From positions 1-46,876 of the forward strand of contig PLNT01000004.1 of NCBI GenBank assembly GCA_003141895.1: a stretch of 46,876 nucleotides of DNA. The letters run 5' to 3'. The notes beneath the pieces were generated by a model that saw only the letters and a program-made list of their open reading frames with translations, was not told the origin of the DNA and did not search any database. Every line of letters starts with the position of its first letter. Position 1 is the stretch's first letter. The position numbers and the translations under genes are program-made. The stretch is from Bacteroidales bacterium (GTDB lineage Bacteria; Bacteroidota; Bacteroidia; Bacteroidales; VadinHA17). Positions 24,134 to 35,864 of this stretch are shown in pieces.

Positions 24134-25570
24134 ATGAGGATATTTTTTATCATTTTACTCACATGTTCCAGTATCTGTTCTTTTTCGCAAAACATCACCT
24201 CTGATACGTTTCATGCGGATTCCTCCCTGGCACATGCGTCGGTTTCATTATGCGTGGCAGACGCTATAAGCGGGAATATCACAATTGAATATAATGCCGG
24301 AATCAGCCTGATCCCGGCATCGGTGATGAAAATAATTACTTCATCTGCAGCACTTGAATTACTTGGACCTGATTACACATTTAAAACTACAGTAGGCTAT
24401 ACAGGAACACTGAATAAGAGATCCGGATTATTAAAAGGCAACATAATAATTCATGGAGGAGGGGATCCGGCACTGGGTTCAAAGTATTTTCCTGATCATT
24501 ACAGCAATTTCCTTAATAACTGGTTATCGGAAATCAAAAAACTTGGAATTAAAAAAATAAAAGGCAAAGTTATCACCGATGACTCATATTATGATTATCT
24601 GCCTGTTCCAGGTAAATGGATTTGGGAAGACATTGGTAATTATTATGGTGCAGGTGCTTACGGATTGTCGGTTTACGACAATACTTATGAAATTCATTTT
24701 AAAACATCATCGGAGAACACTTTGCCGTCAATGAATGAGATAATTCCAAATGAATGCAAATCTGAATTATCTGATTTCCTGATATCTTCAGGTACTACTG
24801 ATGAGGGTTACGTTTTTGCCGCTCCTTACAGCACAGCAGGATGGATTGCCGGCGCCATTCCCGTGAATCAGCAGGATTTTGTTCTGAAAGCTTCTATTAC
24901 CGATCCTCCTCTTTTCCTTGCCAGGTTATTTAATGAAAGACTAAAAGCATTTGGTATAAAAATCTCAGGTGATCCGAATAGTCTGAGGCTGGAACATAAT
25001 TATCAGGCTTCGAAAGTAATACCCATTACTGAAACCGTCTCCCCCACCCTCGCAGAAATAGTTACCGTATTAAATCATGAAAGTGTTAATCTTTTCGCAG
25101 AACATCTTATAAAAGAACTAGGAAAAAAATTCAAAAATAATGGTTCAACTGTTTCCGGAGCCCAGGTTATTTATGAATTCCTCAAAAGTTCCGGGGTTGA
25201 TATAAATGGGTCGTTCATTGAAGATGGAAGCGGGCTGTCACCTCTAAATGCAGTCAATACGAGAGAATTAGTCAGTTTGCTTGTCTTTTTAAGGAATAAA
25301 GGAAAGTATTTCAATGAGTTTTATTCGTCTTTGCCTGACGCAGGAAAAAACGGGACTCTTAAAAATTGCTTTACTGATCCGGTATTTGAATCAAGGTTAA
25401 GAGTAAAAAGCGGTTCAATGACAAGAGTCAGGAGCTTTGCCGGATATTTTACTACAGTTTCAGGTAAAAAAATGGTCTTCAGTATAATAATTAACAACTA
25501 CTCAGGTCCTTCAAAAATAATTACCTCGGCAATTGAAGAAAATATCAAAGATCTGATAATAAATAACTAA
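24134..25570 (+). CDS. dacB: D-alanyl-D-alanine carboxypeptidase/endopeptidase (PBP4 family)
   Basis: 478 aa from the ATG at 24134, chosen because it begins a signal peptide (MRIFFIILLTCSSICSFSQ); a start 105 bases upstream would overlap rlmN. Peptidase family S13 motifs are all present: SxxK at 63-66 (SVMK), SxN in NHESVNLFAEHL, and KSG in RVKSGSMTRVRSFAGY. The inserted domain between the first two motifs is typical of class C low-molecular-mass PBPs. Role: trimming of peptidoglycan stem peptides and cross-links in the periplasm. It is translated four bases after rlmN. Confidence 0.94.
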   Translation: MRIFFIILLTCSSICSFSQNITSDTFHADSSLAHASVSLCVADAISGNITIEYNAGISLIPASVMKIITSSAALELLGPDYTFKTTVGYTGTLNKRSGLLKGNIIIHGGGDPALGSKYFPDHYSNFLNNWLSEIKKLGIKKIKGKVITDDSYYDYLPVPGKWIWEDIGNYYGAGAYGLSVYDNTYEIHFKTSSENTLPSMNEIIPNECKSELSDFLISSGTTDEGYVFAAPYSTAGWIAGAIPVNQQDFVLKASITDPPLFLARLFNERLKAFGIKISGDPNSLRLEHNYQASKVIPITETVSPTLAEIVTVLNHESVNLFAEHLIKELGKKFKNNGSTVSGAQVIYEFLKSSGVDINGSFIEDGSGLSPLNAVNTRELVSLLVFLRNKGKYFNEFYSSLPDAGKNGTLKNCFTDPVFESRLRVKSGSMTRVRSFAGYFTTVSGKKMVFSIIINNYSGPSKIITSAIEENIKDLIINN

Positions 25571-25608
25571 TCAAGGTTGACTCGAATGAGATGTCTGTAA
25601 CAGGAGAT

Positions 25609-25628
25609 GGAGATCCCTCACTTCGTTA
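25609..25628. repeat. Truncated ATCCC-type hairpin repeat
   Basis: GGAGATCCCTCACTTCGTTA matches the first two thirds of the copies at 17891 and 18011 (in reverse orientation to 18011) and then stops, without the partner GGGAT/ATCCC arm. Confidence 0.55.
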
Positions 25629-25690
25629 CTAATAGCAACTCTCTGCAATTCACATATTATCAAATAGATGTAATTGATATTTTTATTTAA

Positions 25691-25768
25691 TACCCCCTTC
25701 CCAACCTTCCCCCACGGGGGAAGGAGTGGACCAAACCTTTCCCCCTTGGGGGAAAATGAAAGTGGGTA
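25691..25768. repeat. Multi-hairpin C/G-tract element, copy 2
   Basis: Outer arms TACCCCCTTC (25691-25700) and GAAAGTGGGTA (25758-25768) enclose CTTCCCCC/GGGGGAAG and TTTCCCCC/GGGGGAAA hairpins joined by GAGTGGACCAAACC. Almost the same linker and spacing occur at 11134-11223. Here CCAAC stands in place of the 18-bp palindrome of copy 1. Confidence 0.8.
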
Positions 25769-25815
25769 AAAAGGATAAAAAGCAGTTACATCCACCTGTT
25801 CCCATAAATTGACCT

Positions 25816-25823
25816 TATATTTG
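25816..25823 (+). promoter_or_regulatory. -7 element upstream of the DUF362 gene
   Basis: TATATTTG matches TAnnTTTG, with a predicted start near 25830 and a leader of about 16 bases. No convincing TTG is present 19 bases upstream. Confidence 0.5.
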
Positions 25824-25845
25824 TCCTCTTCAATTGTAAAAAACA

Positions 25846-26958
25846 ATGAACAGTAAGATAGCCATCAGAAAATGTAAGGAATACGATCTTCATGAAGTCT
25901 TTAACATAATTTCTGAGATTTATAAAAATACTGACGGGCCTGATGTAAAAGGCAAAAAAGTTCTTGTTAAACCTAACATCCTTACAGATGACGATCCGGC
26001 AAAATGCATAAGTACCAATCCTGTTGTTGTAGAAGCTATGGTAAGGTTTCTTCAGTCTGAGGGAGCTATTGTTGTTGTTGGTGACTCTCCTGCTGTTCAC
26101 ACACAAAGGTTCAGGGGGGAGAAATCTGGTATCTTCAAAGTATGCGAATCTACCGGAGCCAACTGGGTTGATTTCATGGCAAATCCAATAGAAAAACCAT
26201 TAAGAAAAGGAAAGATCAGGGTCGCTGCTATTACACAACAGGTTGACCTCATCATTTCCCTTCCAAAATTCAAGAATCATGAGCTTGTCTATTTTACCGG
26301 TGCAATTAAAAACACGCTCGGACTGGTACCTGGTTTCAGCAAAGGAAAGCAACATGCTTTGCATCAGGACAGAAGCAAGTTCGGAGAATTTCTTGTCGAC
26401 CTTAATGAAGCTGTGACACCTGACTATTTTCTGATGGATGCCATTATGGGAATGGAGGGTCCGGGACCCGGCCGCGGATGGCCGGTTGAGATCGGATTAT
26501 TGATAGGATCAACAAATCCGCTTGCTCTTGATATTATTGCAAGCCGGATTGCAGGTTATGAACCTTTAATAGTTCCGACTTCAAGAGCTGCTTTTTTCAG
26601 GAAAAAATGGTTACAATCGGAGGATGAAATAATTTATGATGGTCCGGAAATAGGCAGTATCATTAAGAAAGGATTTACAAAAATCCCGATTTCAACTACA
26701 AATAATATTGCATTGAAGTTTGTAATGAAAAGGATTAAATTCCTGAAAAAGCTCGAACGGAGACCGGTATTTATACATGAAAACTGTACAGGGTGTCAGA
26801 AATGCGTAAATATCTGTCCGGTTGAGGCAATCGCACCGTTACCAATAAAAAAGACGCATATAATACTGACAGACAAGAAATGTATCAGATGCTTCTGCTG
26901 CAGTGAAGTTTGTACTGATAATGCGGTTCAGATAAGAAGGAAAGTTTTTGGAGTATAA
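25846..26958 (+). CDS. DUF362 protein with C-terminal 2x[4Fe-4S] ferredoxin domain
   Basis: 370 aa, cytoplasmic. Residues 1-300 form the DUF362 domain (VLVKPNIL, VVVGDSPA, IISLPKFKNH, GAIKNTLGLVPGFSKG, DAIMGMEGPGPGRG). The C-terminus (about 310-365) holds two CxxCxxCxxxC motifs: CTGCQKCVNIC and CIRCFCCSEVC. The family is a widespread iron-sulfur protein of unsettled function, often annotated as a ferredoxin or 4Fe-4S-binding protein. DUF362 is thought to bind a substrate or cofactor while the clusters carry electrons; that assignment is inference. It converges with the M28 peptidase gene, with 9 bases between their stops. Confidence 0.9.
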   Translation: MNSKIAIRKCKEYDLHEVFNIISEIYKNTDGPDVKGKKVLVKPNILTDDDPAKCISTNPVVVEAMVRFLQSEGAIVVVGDSPAVHTQRFRGEKSGIFKVCESTGANWVDFMANPIEKPLRKGKIRVAAITQQVDLIISLPKFKNHELVYFTGAIKNTLGLVPGFSKGKQHALHQDRSKFGEFLVDLNEAVTPDYFLMDAIMGMEGPGPGRGWPVEIGLLIGSTNPLALDIIASRIAGYEPLIVPTSRAAFFRKKWLQSEDEIIYDGPEIGSIIKKGFTKIPISTTNNIALKFVMKRIKFLKKLERRPVFIHENCTGCQKCVNICPVEAIAPLPIKKTHIILTDKKCIRCFCCSEVCTDNAVQIRRKVFGV

Positions 26959-26967
26959 TTTTTTCTG

Positions 26968-28332
26968 CTAAAAATCCCCTTGGTCAATCAGATAGATTAA
27001 AGATGCAATCGCTGCACTACCCATTTGAAGTTCACGGATATTCACATGTTCAAATGTGTCATTTGCAGAATGATGGTACCAGAAGTATTTCTGTGCATCA
27101 CATTTATAACCAATTAATACAGCTCCTAATCCTTTCAGAGGGGAAATATCTGAACCACCACCTCCTTTATCGAAATCTTTTATATCATATGATTCAAACC
27201 AGGATGAAAAAGACCGTAGTTTTTCGAGTTTCTGATCAGTGGCATCAAATCCGAATCCACGGGGAGCCATAACACCTCCGTCAGATTCCAGGGCCGCAAT
27301 ATGAATTTCACCCTTTCTCTTTGCCTCTTCCGCATAAGTTTTCCCTCCGGTTCCCGAAATTTCTTCATTCATAAACATTACTGCACGGATTGTTCTCTCA
27401 GGTTTTATCCCCAGCTTTTTATAAATCCTTATCAGTTCAATAGCCTGAACACAACCACCTCCGTCATCATTAGCTCCCTCTGCAATGTCCCAGGCATCAA
27501 TATGTCCGCCAACCGTAATGAATTCATTTGGTTTGACTGATCCGTAAATTTCACCAATAACGTTGTATGACCAGGTATCAGGATAATTCACACAAGTGGA
27601 AACCAGGTGAACAGAAAGCGAAGCGTCAGTTTTCAGCCACTGACTTAGAAGATCTGCATCTAATGTGGAAACTGCAACTGCAGGTATTTTATTTACATTA
27701 TCGGCATACCTGGTAACCCCGGTGTGCGGAAAATTGTCAAGTGATTGAGTCATTGATCTTACAATTACTGCAACTGCCCCGTATTTGGAGGCTTCTGAGG
27801 GTCCTGCAGTACGCTGATTTACAGCTCCGCCATAGGCAGCGAAAGAATTAACTGCTTTATTGTCAAAAGGACGATTAAAGAATACTATTTTCCCCTGAAT
27901 ATTCTGAGTGCCAAGGGCCTTTAGTTCATCAAAATCATGCACTTCTATAACTTTCGATGTCAATCCTTTTTCGGGAGTACCGACAGAAAGTCCCAGGGCT
28001 GTTATTGCCAGATCTTTTCTTCCATGGACAGATGAAGTAACCCTGCATTTTTCCTTGCCTCTTACCCATTTAGGTACGGGTACTTTCTGAAGCCAGACAG
28101 AATCTGCACCAGCATTTAACAGAGCCTGTTTTAAAAATACGACTGCTTTTTCAGCGGCTGGAGAACCAGCGATCCTACCTTTTGTGTTCTTGCACAAATA
28201 TTCGAGATTGTTATAAGCCGTCCTGTCGGTCAAAGCTTCATCAAAGATCGATCGTATTATTTTCCCTGTATCCTGCGCCTTTAACCCATTGAGAATAAGG
28301 AACAGAATAGTAACTGCTATTAACCTTCTCAC
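26968..28332 (-). CDS. M28 family metallo-aminopeptidase with PA domain
   Basis: 454 aa with a signal peptide (about 1-19). An inserted protease-associated region (about 125-240, with IQGKIVFFNRPF and AVAVIVRS) is followed by the M28 zinc peptidase domain. Candidate metal ligands are H277 and D279 in GGHIDAWD, D289/D290 in GANDDGGG, E323/E324 in MNEE, D351 in ESDGG, and H420/H421 in YHHSANDTFEHV. This matches the di-zinc arrangement of secreted aminopeptidases and carboxypeptidase Q-like enzymes. Likely releases amino acids from peptides in the periplasm or outside the cell. It begins 10 bases after gyrB on the same strand, so read-through from gyrB is likely. Confidence 0.93.
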   Translation of the reverse strand: MRRLIAVTILFLILNGLKAQDTGKIIRSIFDEALTDRTAYNNLEYLCKNTKGRIAGSPAAEKAVVFLKQALLNAGADSVWLQKVPVPKWVRGKEKCRVTSSVHGRKDLAITALGLSVGTPEKGLTSKVIEVHDFDELKALGTQNIQGKIVFFNRPFDNKAVNSFAAYGGAVNQRTAGPSEASKYGAVAVIVRSMTQSLDNFPHTGVTRYADNVNKIPAVAVSTLDADLLSQWLKTDASLSVHLVSTCVNYPDTWSYNVIGEIYGSVKPNEFITVGGHIDAWDIAEGANDDGGGCVQAIELIRIYKKLGIKPERTIRAVMFMNEEISGTGGKTYAEEAKRKGEIHIAALESDGGVMAPRGFGFDATDQKLEKLRSFSSWFESYDIKDFDKGGGGSDISPLKGLGAVLIGYKCDAQKYFWYHHSANDTFEHVNIRELQMGSAAIASLIYLIDQGDF

Positions 28333-28342
28333 TTACAGTCTC

Positions 28343-30361
<2,019 letters not shown>

Positions 30362-30530
30362 TTACCAAAATATTATTCAGAAGTCATTATTTTCTGACTC
30401 CAATTATTAATACAAAATCTTGTTTTTTGGTAATAAAATCAGGATATCTTTTTCGCTGTTTTCAGCTGTTAGAATCACCCTCACTTTTCCTATTATAAAT
30501 TATTGATATTATGGTTATTAATTATGCCTA

Positions 30531-30538
30531 CAAATATA
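30531..30538 (-). promoter_or_regulatory. Possible -7 element for gyrB
   Basis: TATATTTG on the minus strand (complement of CAAATATA). No TTG sits at the right distance, and the leader would be about 210 bases. Otherwise 30314-30660 is AT-rich sequence with no gene. Confidence 0.35.
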
Positions 30539-30660
30539 CGGATTTTAAATTGTTTTTCCTTAAAAAAAACAAAAATAAATGCACAATTTTTATCAAGAAA
30601 TTAACAATAAAATGAGTTGTTCTCCAGAGGGGGTAAAACTATATTCAAATTAATTACAGC

Positions 30661-30759
30661 GTCATTGCGAGGAGCTTGCGACGAAGCAATCTCCTTAAGT
30701 AAGCAGAAATTTGGATACTGATTAACTCTGGAAGATTGCTTCGCTTTGCTCGCAATGAC
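30661..30759. repeat. Inverted pair of ATTGC-stem hairpin repeats
   Basis: The left unit at 30661-30694 starts GTCATTGCGAGG and ends GCAATCTCC. The right unit at 30733-30759 is the inverted form (AGATTGCTTCGC ... GCAATGAC). The two face each other across 38 bases, so the whole stretch can fold back on itself. It lies 32 bases past the stop of the beta-barrel gene and may act as its terminator. Confidence 0.75.
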
Positions 30760-30791
30760 CCTGATTTCTTATTGGAATTCGTTTGACCAAT

Positions 30792-32498
30792 TTATAAACT
30801 ATACGTGAACCCCAGCATGAATAGAAATCCGTGTGTTGGATAATAAGACCATTCGAAATAGCGTTTATTTGAGATATTATCCAGTTTAGTCCAGAATGAG
30901 AGAATCTTCGAAAAACGATATTCAGCATTGAGATTAAGGTTAAAATGAGCTGGCATATCAAAGATAACAGCTCCGGGAACATCAAAAAGCACTGCTCTGT
31001 CTCCGTTTACTATCTCTTTTCGTTTACCCTGAACAGATATTTCTACTCCCGCAATAATCTTATCACGAAGGTTGTATTTTAACCCAAGCTTCGAATCCCA
31101 GTCGGGTTTATTCCAGGCATATGCAAAATTAGAGAGTGTGTATTTAAAGTAATTCGCTGATGTGTTGAACGATAACTTGTCGGTAACAGGTCCGTTCATC
31201 TCTCCATGAATATTAAATAGTTCCACGTCATCAGTAAGCGGTAAGAAATAATTTCCATTTTCAGTACCTGATAAGATGTTTGAAAAGAAAAGCATATCAC
31301 TAATAAGAGAATAGGAAGCTGACAATATGTAATTACCTCCTATGCCAGTGTTTCCCTTAAATCCAGACGAAATAATGAGATCGTGACTTGTATTTGGAAC
31401 TTTAAAAAGACTTCCATCTCCGATCACGAAAGGATTTTCTGTAATTATTTTCAGGGGTTCGTTTTTATCAAGCTTCCCCGATAATCCTGCAAAAAAATTG
31501 ATATAAGTCGGCACCAGACTGAAGTCGAAATCAATATCCGGGTAAACATGCACTTTGGCTGTTGTACTCATATTCCTGTCAAGCAAAACCTGCAAACCAA
31601 GTTTGAAATTCCAGAGTTCCGAACTCTTTTTAACAAAGGGACTTACCGAAAAGATGTATTTGGGTGCAGCAAGTAAAAAGTCAGGTATTTTGTAGTAATC
31701 ATAGCTTATGCCTGAGCCGATATAGAATCCTTTAAACGATTTAGCCATAATACCATCAACACTGATCTTCCTCTGATACATATTGTTCTCCGCAGTGAAA
31801 TAGTCGAATGAAACATTATATTTATAAGAAAAAGCCGCTGAATCTAAATTTATGGAGGATAATCCGGTTTTCACTCCGAAATTATTGTAAGGAATTCTTA
31901 TATCTTTATTAGATGGATCATAGTCAAAGATCTGAGGATTATAGCCATAAGCATGTCTGACTTTCTGAGTAAAATCCAATGATCCTTCAAGAATATTTTT
32001 TCTAAAGAATCTTTTACCAAAAAGAGAAGCATCATTATCCATGTACCCTGCAAACACTTTTTTCATGTTCTCGAGGTCCATTTTCGCGTTTGTTGAAAAA
32101 TGCTTTGCATAAAAGCCAATTGAGCCATTCTTTGACCGTTCATTTGTAATACTGATTTCTGCAAGCGGAGTAAGATAATTCCCTACACCAAGGTTAACGT
32201 AACTTTTATAAAGTTTTGGCAATGGATCAGGCAATAAAGCTGCCGCTTTTATCGGACTGATAGTATATTCCGGTAAAAATGGTGTAGTTCTAACATCATA
32301 ATGGAAGTCAGGCCTGATTTTTGAAGTATCGCTGATTTCCGGCAAAAAGCTTCTCTTTTTAGAATCCGGAAGTGAAGGTTTATAAGGATTGTACAGAGTA
32401 ACCTCTCTTTTTAAAGAGGACTCTTGTTTCTTCACCTGAGCCGAGGCTGATAAAGAGAAGGTTATGATTATTAGTATAATAAGGTATCTTTTTAGCAT
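30792..32498 (-). CDS. Outer-membrane beta-barrel protein, TonB-receptor-like, without plug
   Basis: 568 aa with a signal peptide (about 1-20, ASA-Q). The mature protein is rich in alternating aromatic/hydrophobic strands (YVNLGVGNYLTPLAEISI, IGFYAKHFS, LNLNAEYRFSKILSFWTKLDNISNKRYFEW) and ends in an aromatic-rich strand (FLFMLGFTYSL), as outer-membrane barrels do. 'LDNISNKRYFEW' resembles the last strands of TonB-dependent receptors. No plug domain or TonB box is seen, so it is probably not a classic receptor. Its start is 29 bases after the stop of the large TPR gene, which suggests an operon and a joint envelope role. Exact function unknown. Confidence 0.85.
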   Translation of the reverse strand: MLKRYLIILIIITFSLSASAQVKKQESSLKREVTLYNPYKPSLPDSKKRSFLPEISDTSKIRPDFHYDVRTTPFLPEYTISPIKAAALLPDPLPKLYKSYVNLGVGNYLTPLAEISITNERSKNGSIGFYAKHFSTNAKMDLENMKKVFAGYMDNDASLFGKRFFRKNILEGSLDFTQKVRHAYGYNPQIFDYDPSNKDIRIPYNNFGVKTGLSSINLDSAAFSYKYNVSFDYFTAENNMYQRKISVDGIMAKSFKGFYIGSGISYDYYKIPDFLLAAPKYIFSVSPFVKKSSELWNFKLGLQVLLDRNMSTTAKVHVYPDIDFDFSLVPTYINFFAGLSGKLDKNEPLKIITENPFVIGDGSLFKVPNTSHDLIISSGFKGNTGIGGNYILSASYSLISDMLFFSNILSGTENGNYFLPLTDDVELFNIHGEMNGPVTDKLSFNTSANYFKYTLSNFAYAWNKPDWDSKLGLKYNLRDKIIAGVEISVQGKRKEIVNGDRAVLFDVPGAVIFDMPAHFNLNLNAEYRFSKILSFWTKLDNISNKRYFEWSYYPTHGFLFMLGFTYSL

Positions 32499-32527
32499 GT
32501 CAGATCAATTTCTTTATCATTTTGGAA

Positions 32528-35500
32528 TTATTGTTGCACATTGTTTTGCACCTTATCAATTTTATCAGTTTCCGACTTAGTTTCATCCAATGAGCTCAAT
32601 TTGGCTTTTACCTCATCCAGTATTCCGTCGCTATCAACACTGTAATTGTCCTTCAGACTCTGCAGTGTTGCACGAGCCTGCAGTGAATCGCCTTTCTTTA
32701 TACTGATATCGGCAAGCAGAAGGAACACTTTAGCCATCCAATACTGATGAGGAGTTTTCTGATCGATAAATTCTGTAATAGTCTTTTCAGCTTCAGCCTG
32801 TTTATCTTTTTTATACAGGAGCTCAGCAACCCTGTATTTTGATTCTGCTCCCTCAATACTGGTGACTTCGGTCCCGACTTTTCTGAAATCTCTGAGTGCT
32901 TCATCAAAATTATTCAGACTATAATTTGCTTTTGCACTCATGAATGTTGCTTCACGTGTCAACTCTTCAGGTAGGTTACGATAATTATTTATTTCCCCCG
33001 CAGCTGTTATAGTTTTAAGTGCGTCACCGGCCTGATAGGCAGAGCTTAATTCTCCTTTCAGGGCTAAGAGGCTGTTAGCATCATTTGAGGAAACCTTTTC
33101 CAGTTTCTCATAGTATTCAAGGGCTGTTGTATAATCTTCTTTACCGTAGAGTATTGATGAAGCCTCAATTAATGACTGCTCAAGGAATTGATTATTAGGC
33201 TGGTCCGAAACTGCAATGTAGAGTTTCAAAGCATCCTCTTTATTGCCTTGTGTTCTCAGGCTTTCAGCCAGGTAATATTGAGCATCTTGTCTGAAACTGC
33301 CTTCAGGAAATTCATTCAGATAGTTTTTCAGTACATCGATTGCCTTGTCATATTTGCCTGACATGAAAAGATTTTCACCTGATGTATATAATAAGGAGTC
33401 TTTCTGTGCAAGATTGACATCACCATATCCATCCAGAGTTTTGACATAAGTAAAATAAGCATCGACTTCATTCATATCAACATATGTGTTCCTCAGTCCA
33501 GTCAAAGCATCTCTTGCCTCAGGAGTTGATTTGAAGTTTTCAATAACTTTCTTATATTCAGCGATGGCCTTGTCGTTGTCGCCAATGTTATAATAAAGAA
33601 GACCAAGCTGAACCATGGAACGGGGCACAAAGGTACTGCCCGGATAATTTGAAAGAATTGTATTGAAATCTGTTTCCCCTTTCTTAAAATCTTCAAGCAC
33701 CAGGTATGCCCTTCCTCTCTCAAAAATAGCGTTAGGGATATATGACGAAGAGGGATATTTTAACTGTAAAGAAGTCATCACATCGATTTTACCTCTCATA
33801 TCGTTCATTAGTCCAAGGCAAAAACCTTTCTGAAACATTGCATAATCAGCATCCAGACTTCCATAATCAATAACCTTATCGTAATAAGTTATTGCAGAAG
33901 TATAATTTGTTTCAATATAAAAGCAATCAGCAATTCTGTTCCTGACATCAGCTGTAACTTCCGGTTTTGTATTTGTATTTCCCGATTCGAATGTTTTAAA
34001 ATTACTCAATGCAGCGGGGTAAGCCTTCTGATTAAAAAAAGTATACCCGAGATTATATTTTATCAGGTTAAATTCGCTTAGTGATGATGAGCCCGGCAGA
34101 CTCATGAATAACTCATAGTCCTGTTTAGACAAGTCGTAATAGCCTAGTCTGTAATTGGCTTCCGCTCTCCAGTATATTGCTCTTGCCCTTATCAGTCTGT
34201 TATATTTGTCATATTTCAGCGATTTATCAAACATATCGATTGAAGCTTCCATCTCGAGATTATTAAACAGCTCCAAACCCCTGAAAAATGCAACTTTCTG
34301 ATAAGCCTCTTCAAGCCTGCTGTCCTTATTTCCCAGCTTATCAAGAGCAGCAAGAGCAGCTTTATAGTTTTTAATCTGCATGAATGTTCCGACAAGGTAA
34401 TCATATACCTCCTGAATTCTTTTTGACCCGGGATAAAGCTCTATGTACTCCTGAAAGGCTGCAATAGCTTCCCCAAAAGGTGCGTATGCAGTCTCATAGG
34501 TCAATTTAGCAAAATTAAAGAGTGACTCTTCTTTAATTTTTTTGTCAAAATTCAGAACTGATGCCTGTCCGAAAGCTAACCGGGCACGTACCTTATCACC
34601 ATTCTGCAAATAACAATCACCCAGGATATTCCAGATATTCTGACTCAGAAGATCACTTTTTATATCAACTTCGAGAAATATTTTAACTGCTTTATCAAGG
34701 TCCCCGGTTTTATAATAACAGTAGCCTAACTCATATTTATCCTCACGGGCACTGGCTTTTGCGCCGGTCGAATACTTTTCAAGATATGGCAATGCTTCTT
34801 TATAGTTCTCCTTACTATAATAAGCATCACCAATAAATCTGTACAATTCAATAGCCCTTCTTTTACCTGCCGACTTGAGCAAATCAGGCGCCATTGAAAG
34901 AATCCCATCATAGTCTTTTTTGAGATAAAGTATCTGAACAATATAAAATGGCACAACCCCGCCAAATGTTTCATCATCTTTCAGCTTCATAAATCCTTCA
35001 AGTGCGGTTTCGTACATTTTTTGTTCATACGCTATCTGTGAAAAATAATAAATTGCGGGTGGAGTATATTCTGTATCGATATCTTTTATCTCAGAGAACA
35101 TAAGAAGAGCCTTACTTTGATCTCCTTTGATATAAAGTGAATAACCGAACCTGAAAAAATATTCAGCAAGCTTATCGGATTTCAATTGCTGCCTGTTGAC
35201 ACTTTCATAATATCCGGCAGCTTTCCTGTAATTCTTGTTCTGATAAAAATAATCTGCCAGTTCAAGCCTGGCATCATTAATATGCGAACTCTCAGGATGA
35301 GAATATATATACATCAACATCCTGTATTCAGCATCAGGGTTAAATAATCTTATTGCGGCAAGTGAACTGAAGTATTCTGCATCTGAAGTAAGCAGAGGGT
35401 TTGACTTGTCACCATTTTTGATAAAAGAATCAAAAAGTCTGATTGCTGCTGGGTATTTCTCTTTATTGAATAACTCCAGCCCCCTGTTATACTCTGACCC

Positions 35501-35638
35501 TGTTTCATTTGCTGCAAAAGGCACCTGACCTGTAAGCCCCTTCAGCGAAAGACAGAACAATAAGATTACCAGAAATGAAATATGCTTAAAGGCGCATAGT
35601 GCTTCTTTGTGATAAAATATATTTGATTTCTTGTTCAT
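32528..35638 (-). CDS. Large periplasmic tetratricopeptide-repeat protein
   Basis: 1036 aa with an N-terminal hydrophobic signal (about 18-38, ISFLVILLFCLSLKGLTG). The rest is almost entirely TPR-like helical hairpins spaced about 34-40 residues, for example YNRGLELFNKEKYPAAIRLFDSFI, AEYFFRFGYSLYIKGDQSKALLMFSEI, YELGYCYYKTGDLDKAVKIFLEV and AQYYLAESLRTQGNKEDALKLYI. The last 25 residues are charged and coiled-coil-like. Such proteins scaffold protein complexes; Bacteroidota use comparable ones in outer-membrane and secretion assemblies, but nothing here identifies a specific machine. It is followed after 29 bases by the beta-barrel gene. Confidence 0.92.
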   Translation of the reverse strand: MNKKSNIFYHKEALCAFKHISFLVILLFCLSLKGLTGQVPFAANETGSEYNRGLELFNKEKYPAAIRLFDSFIKNGDKSNPLLTSDAEYFSSLAAIRLFNPDAEYRMLMYIYSHPESSHINDARLELADYFYQNKNYRKAAGYYESVNRQQLKSDKLAEYFFRFGYSLYIKGDQSKALLMFSEIKDIDTEYTPPAIYYFSQIAYEQKMYETALEGFMKLKDDETFGGVVPFYIVQILYLKKDYDGILSMAPDLLKSAGKRRAIELYRFIGDAYYSKENYKEALPYLEKYSTGAKASAREDKYELGYCYYKTGDLDKAVKIFLEVDIKSDLLSQNIWNILGDCYLQNGDKVRARLAFGQASVLNFDKKIKEESLFNFAKLTYETAYAPFGEAIAAFQEYIELYPGSKRIQEVYDYLVGTFMQIKNYKAALAALDKLGNKDSRLEEAYQKVAFFRGLELFNNLEMEASIDMFDKSLKYDKYNRLIRARAIYWRAEANYRLGYYDLSKQDYELFMSLPGSSSLSEFNLIKYNLGYTFFNQKAYPAALSNFKTFESGNTNTKPEVTADVRNRIADCFYIETNYTSAITYYDKVIDYGSLDADYAMFQKGFCLGLMNDMRGKIDVMTSLQLKYPSSSYIPNAIFERGRAYLVLEDFKKGETDFNTILSNYPGSTFVPRSMVQLGLLYYNIGDNDKAIAEYKKVIENFKSTPEARDALTGLRNTYVDMNEVDAYFTYVKTLDGYGDVNLAQKDSLLYTSGENLFMSGKYDKAIDVLKNYLNEFPEGSFRQDAQYYLAESLRTQGNKEDALKLYIAVSDQPNNQFLEQSLIEASSILYGKEDYTTALEYYEKLEKVSSNDANSLLALKGELSSAYQAGDALKTITAAGEINNYRNLPEELTREATFMSAKANYSLNNFDEALRDFRKVGTEVTSIEGAESKYRVAELLYKKDKQAEAEKTITEFIDQKTPHQYWMAKVFLLLADISIKKGDSLQARATLQSLKDNYSVDSDGILDEVKAKLSSLDETKSETDKIDKVQNNVQQ

Positions 35639-35864
35639 AACTTATTTATTATTGACTCCTCACAAAAAAACACAGTATTATATAAGAGATTATTCATTAA
35701 CACGTAACATACTGATTAAAAGCTACATATAATACCGAATAGACTTTTTTTAAATAATCGTAAAAATACAACTATAAAACGCCGTCAACGGTGCTTTATT
35801 ATTGATTTTATCAACATATAAATGTTAATTATCAATTCTTTCCTTATTTTGCACTTTAATTTGC

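Noticed and set aside
30792-32498. Classical TonB-dependent receptor (SusC-like)
   Set aside because: There is no plug domain, no TonB box, the length is only 568 aa and no SusD partner is present.
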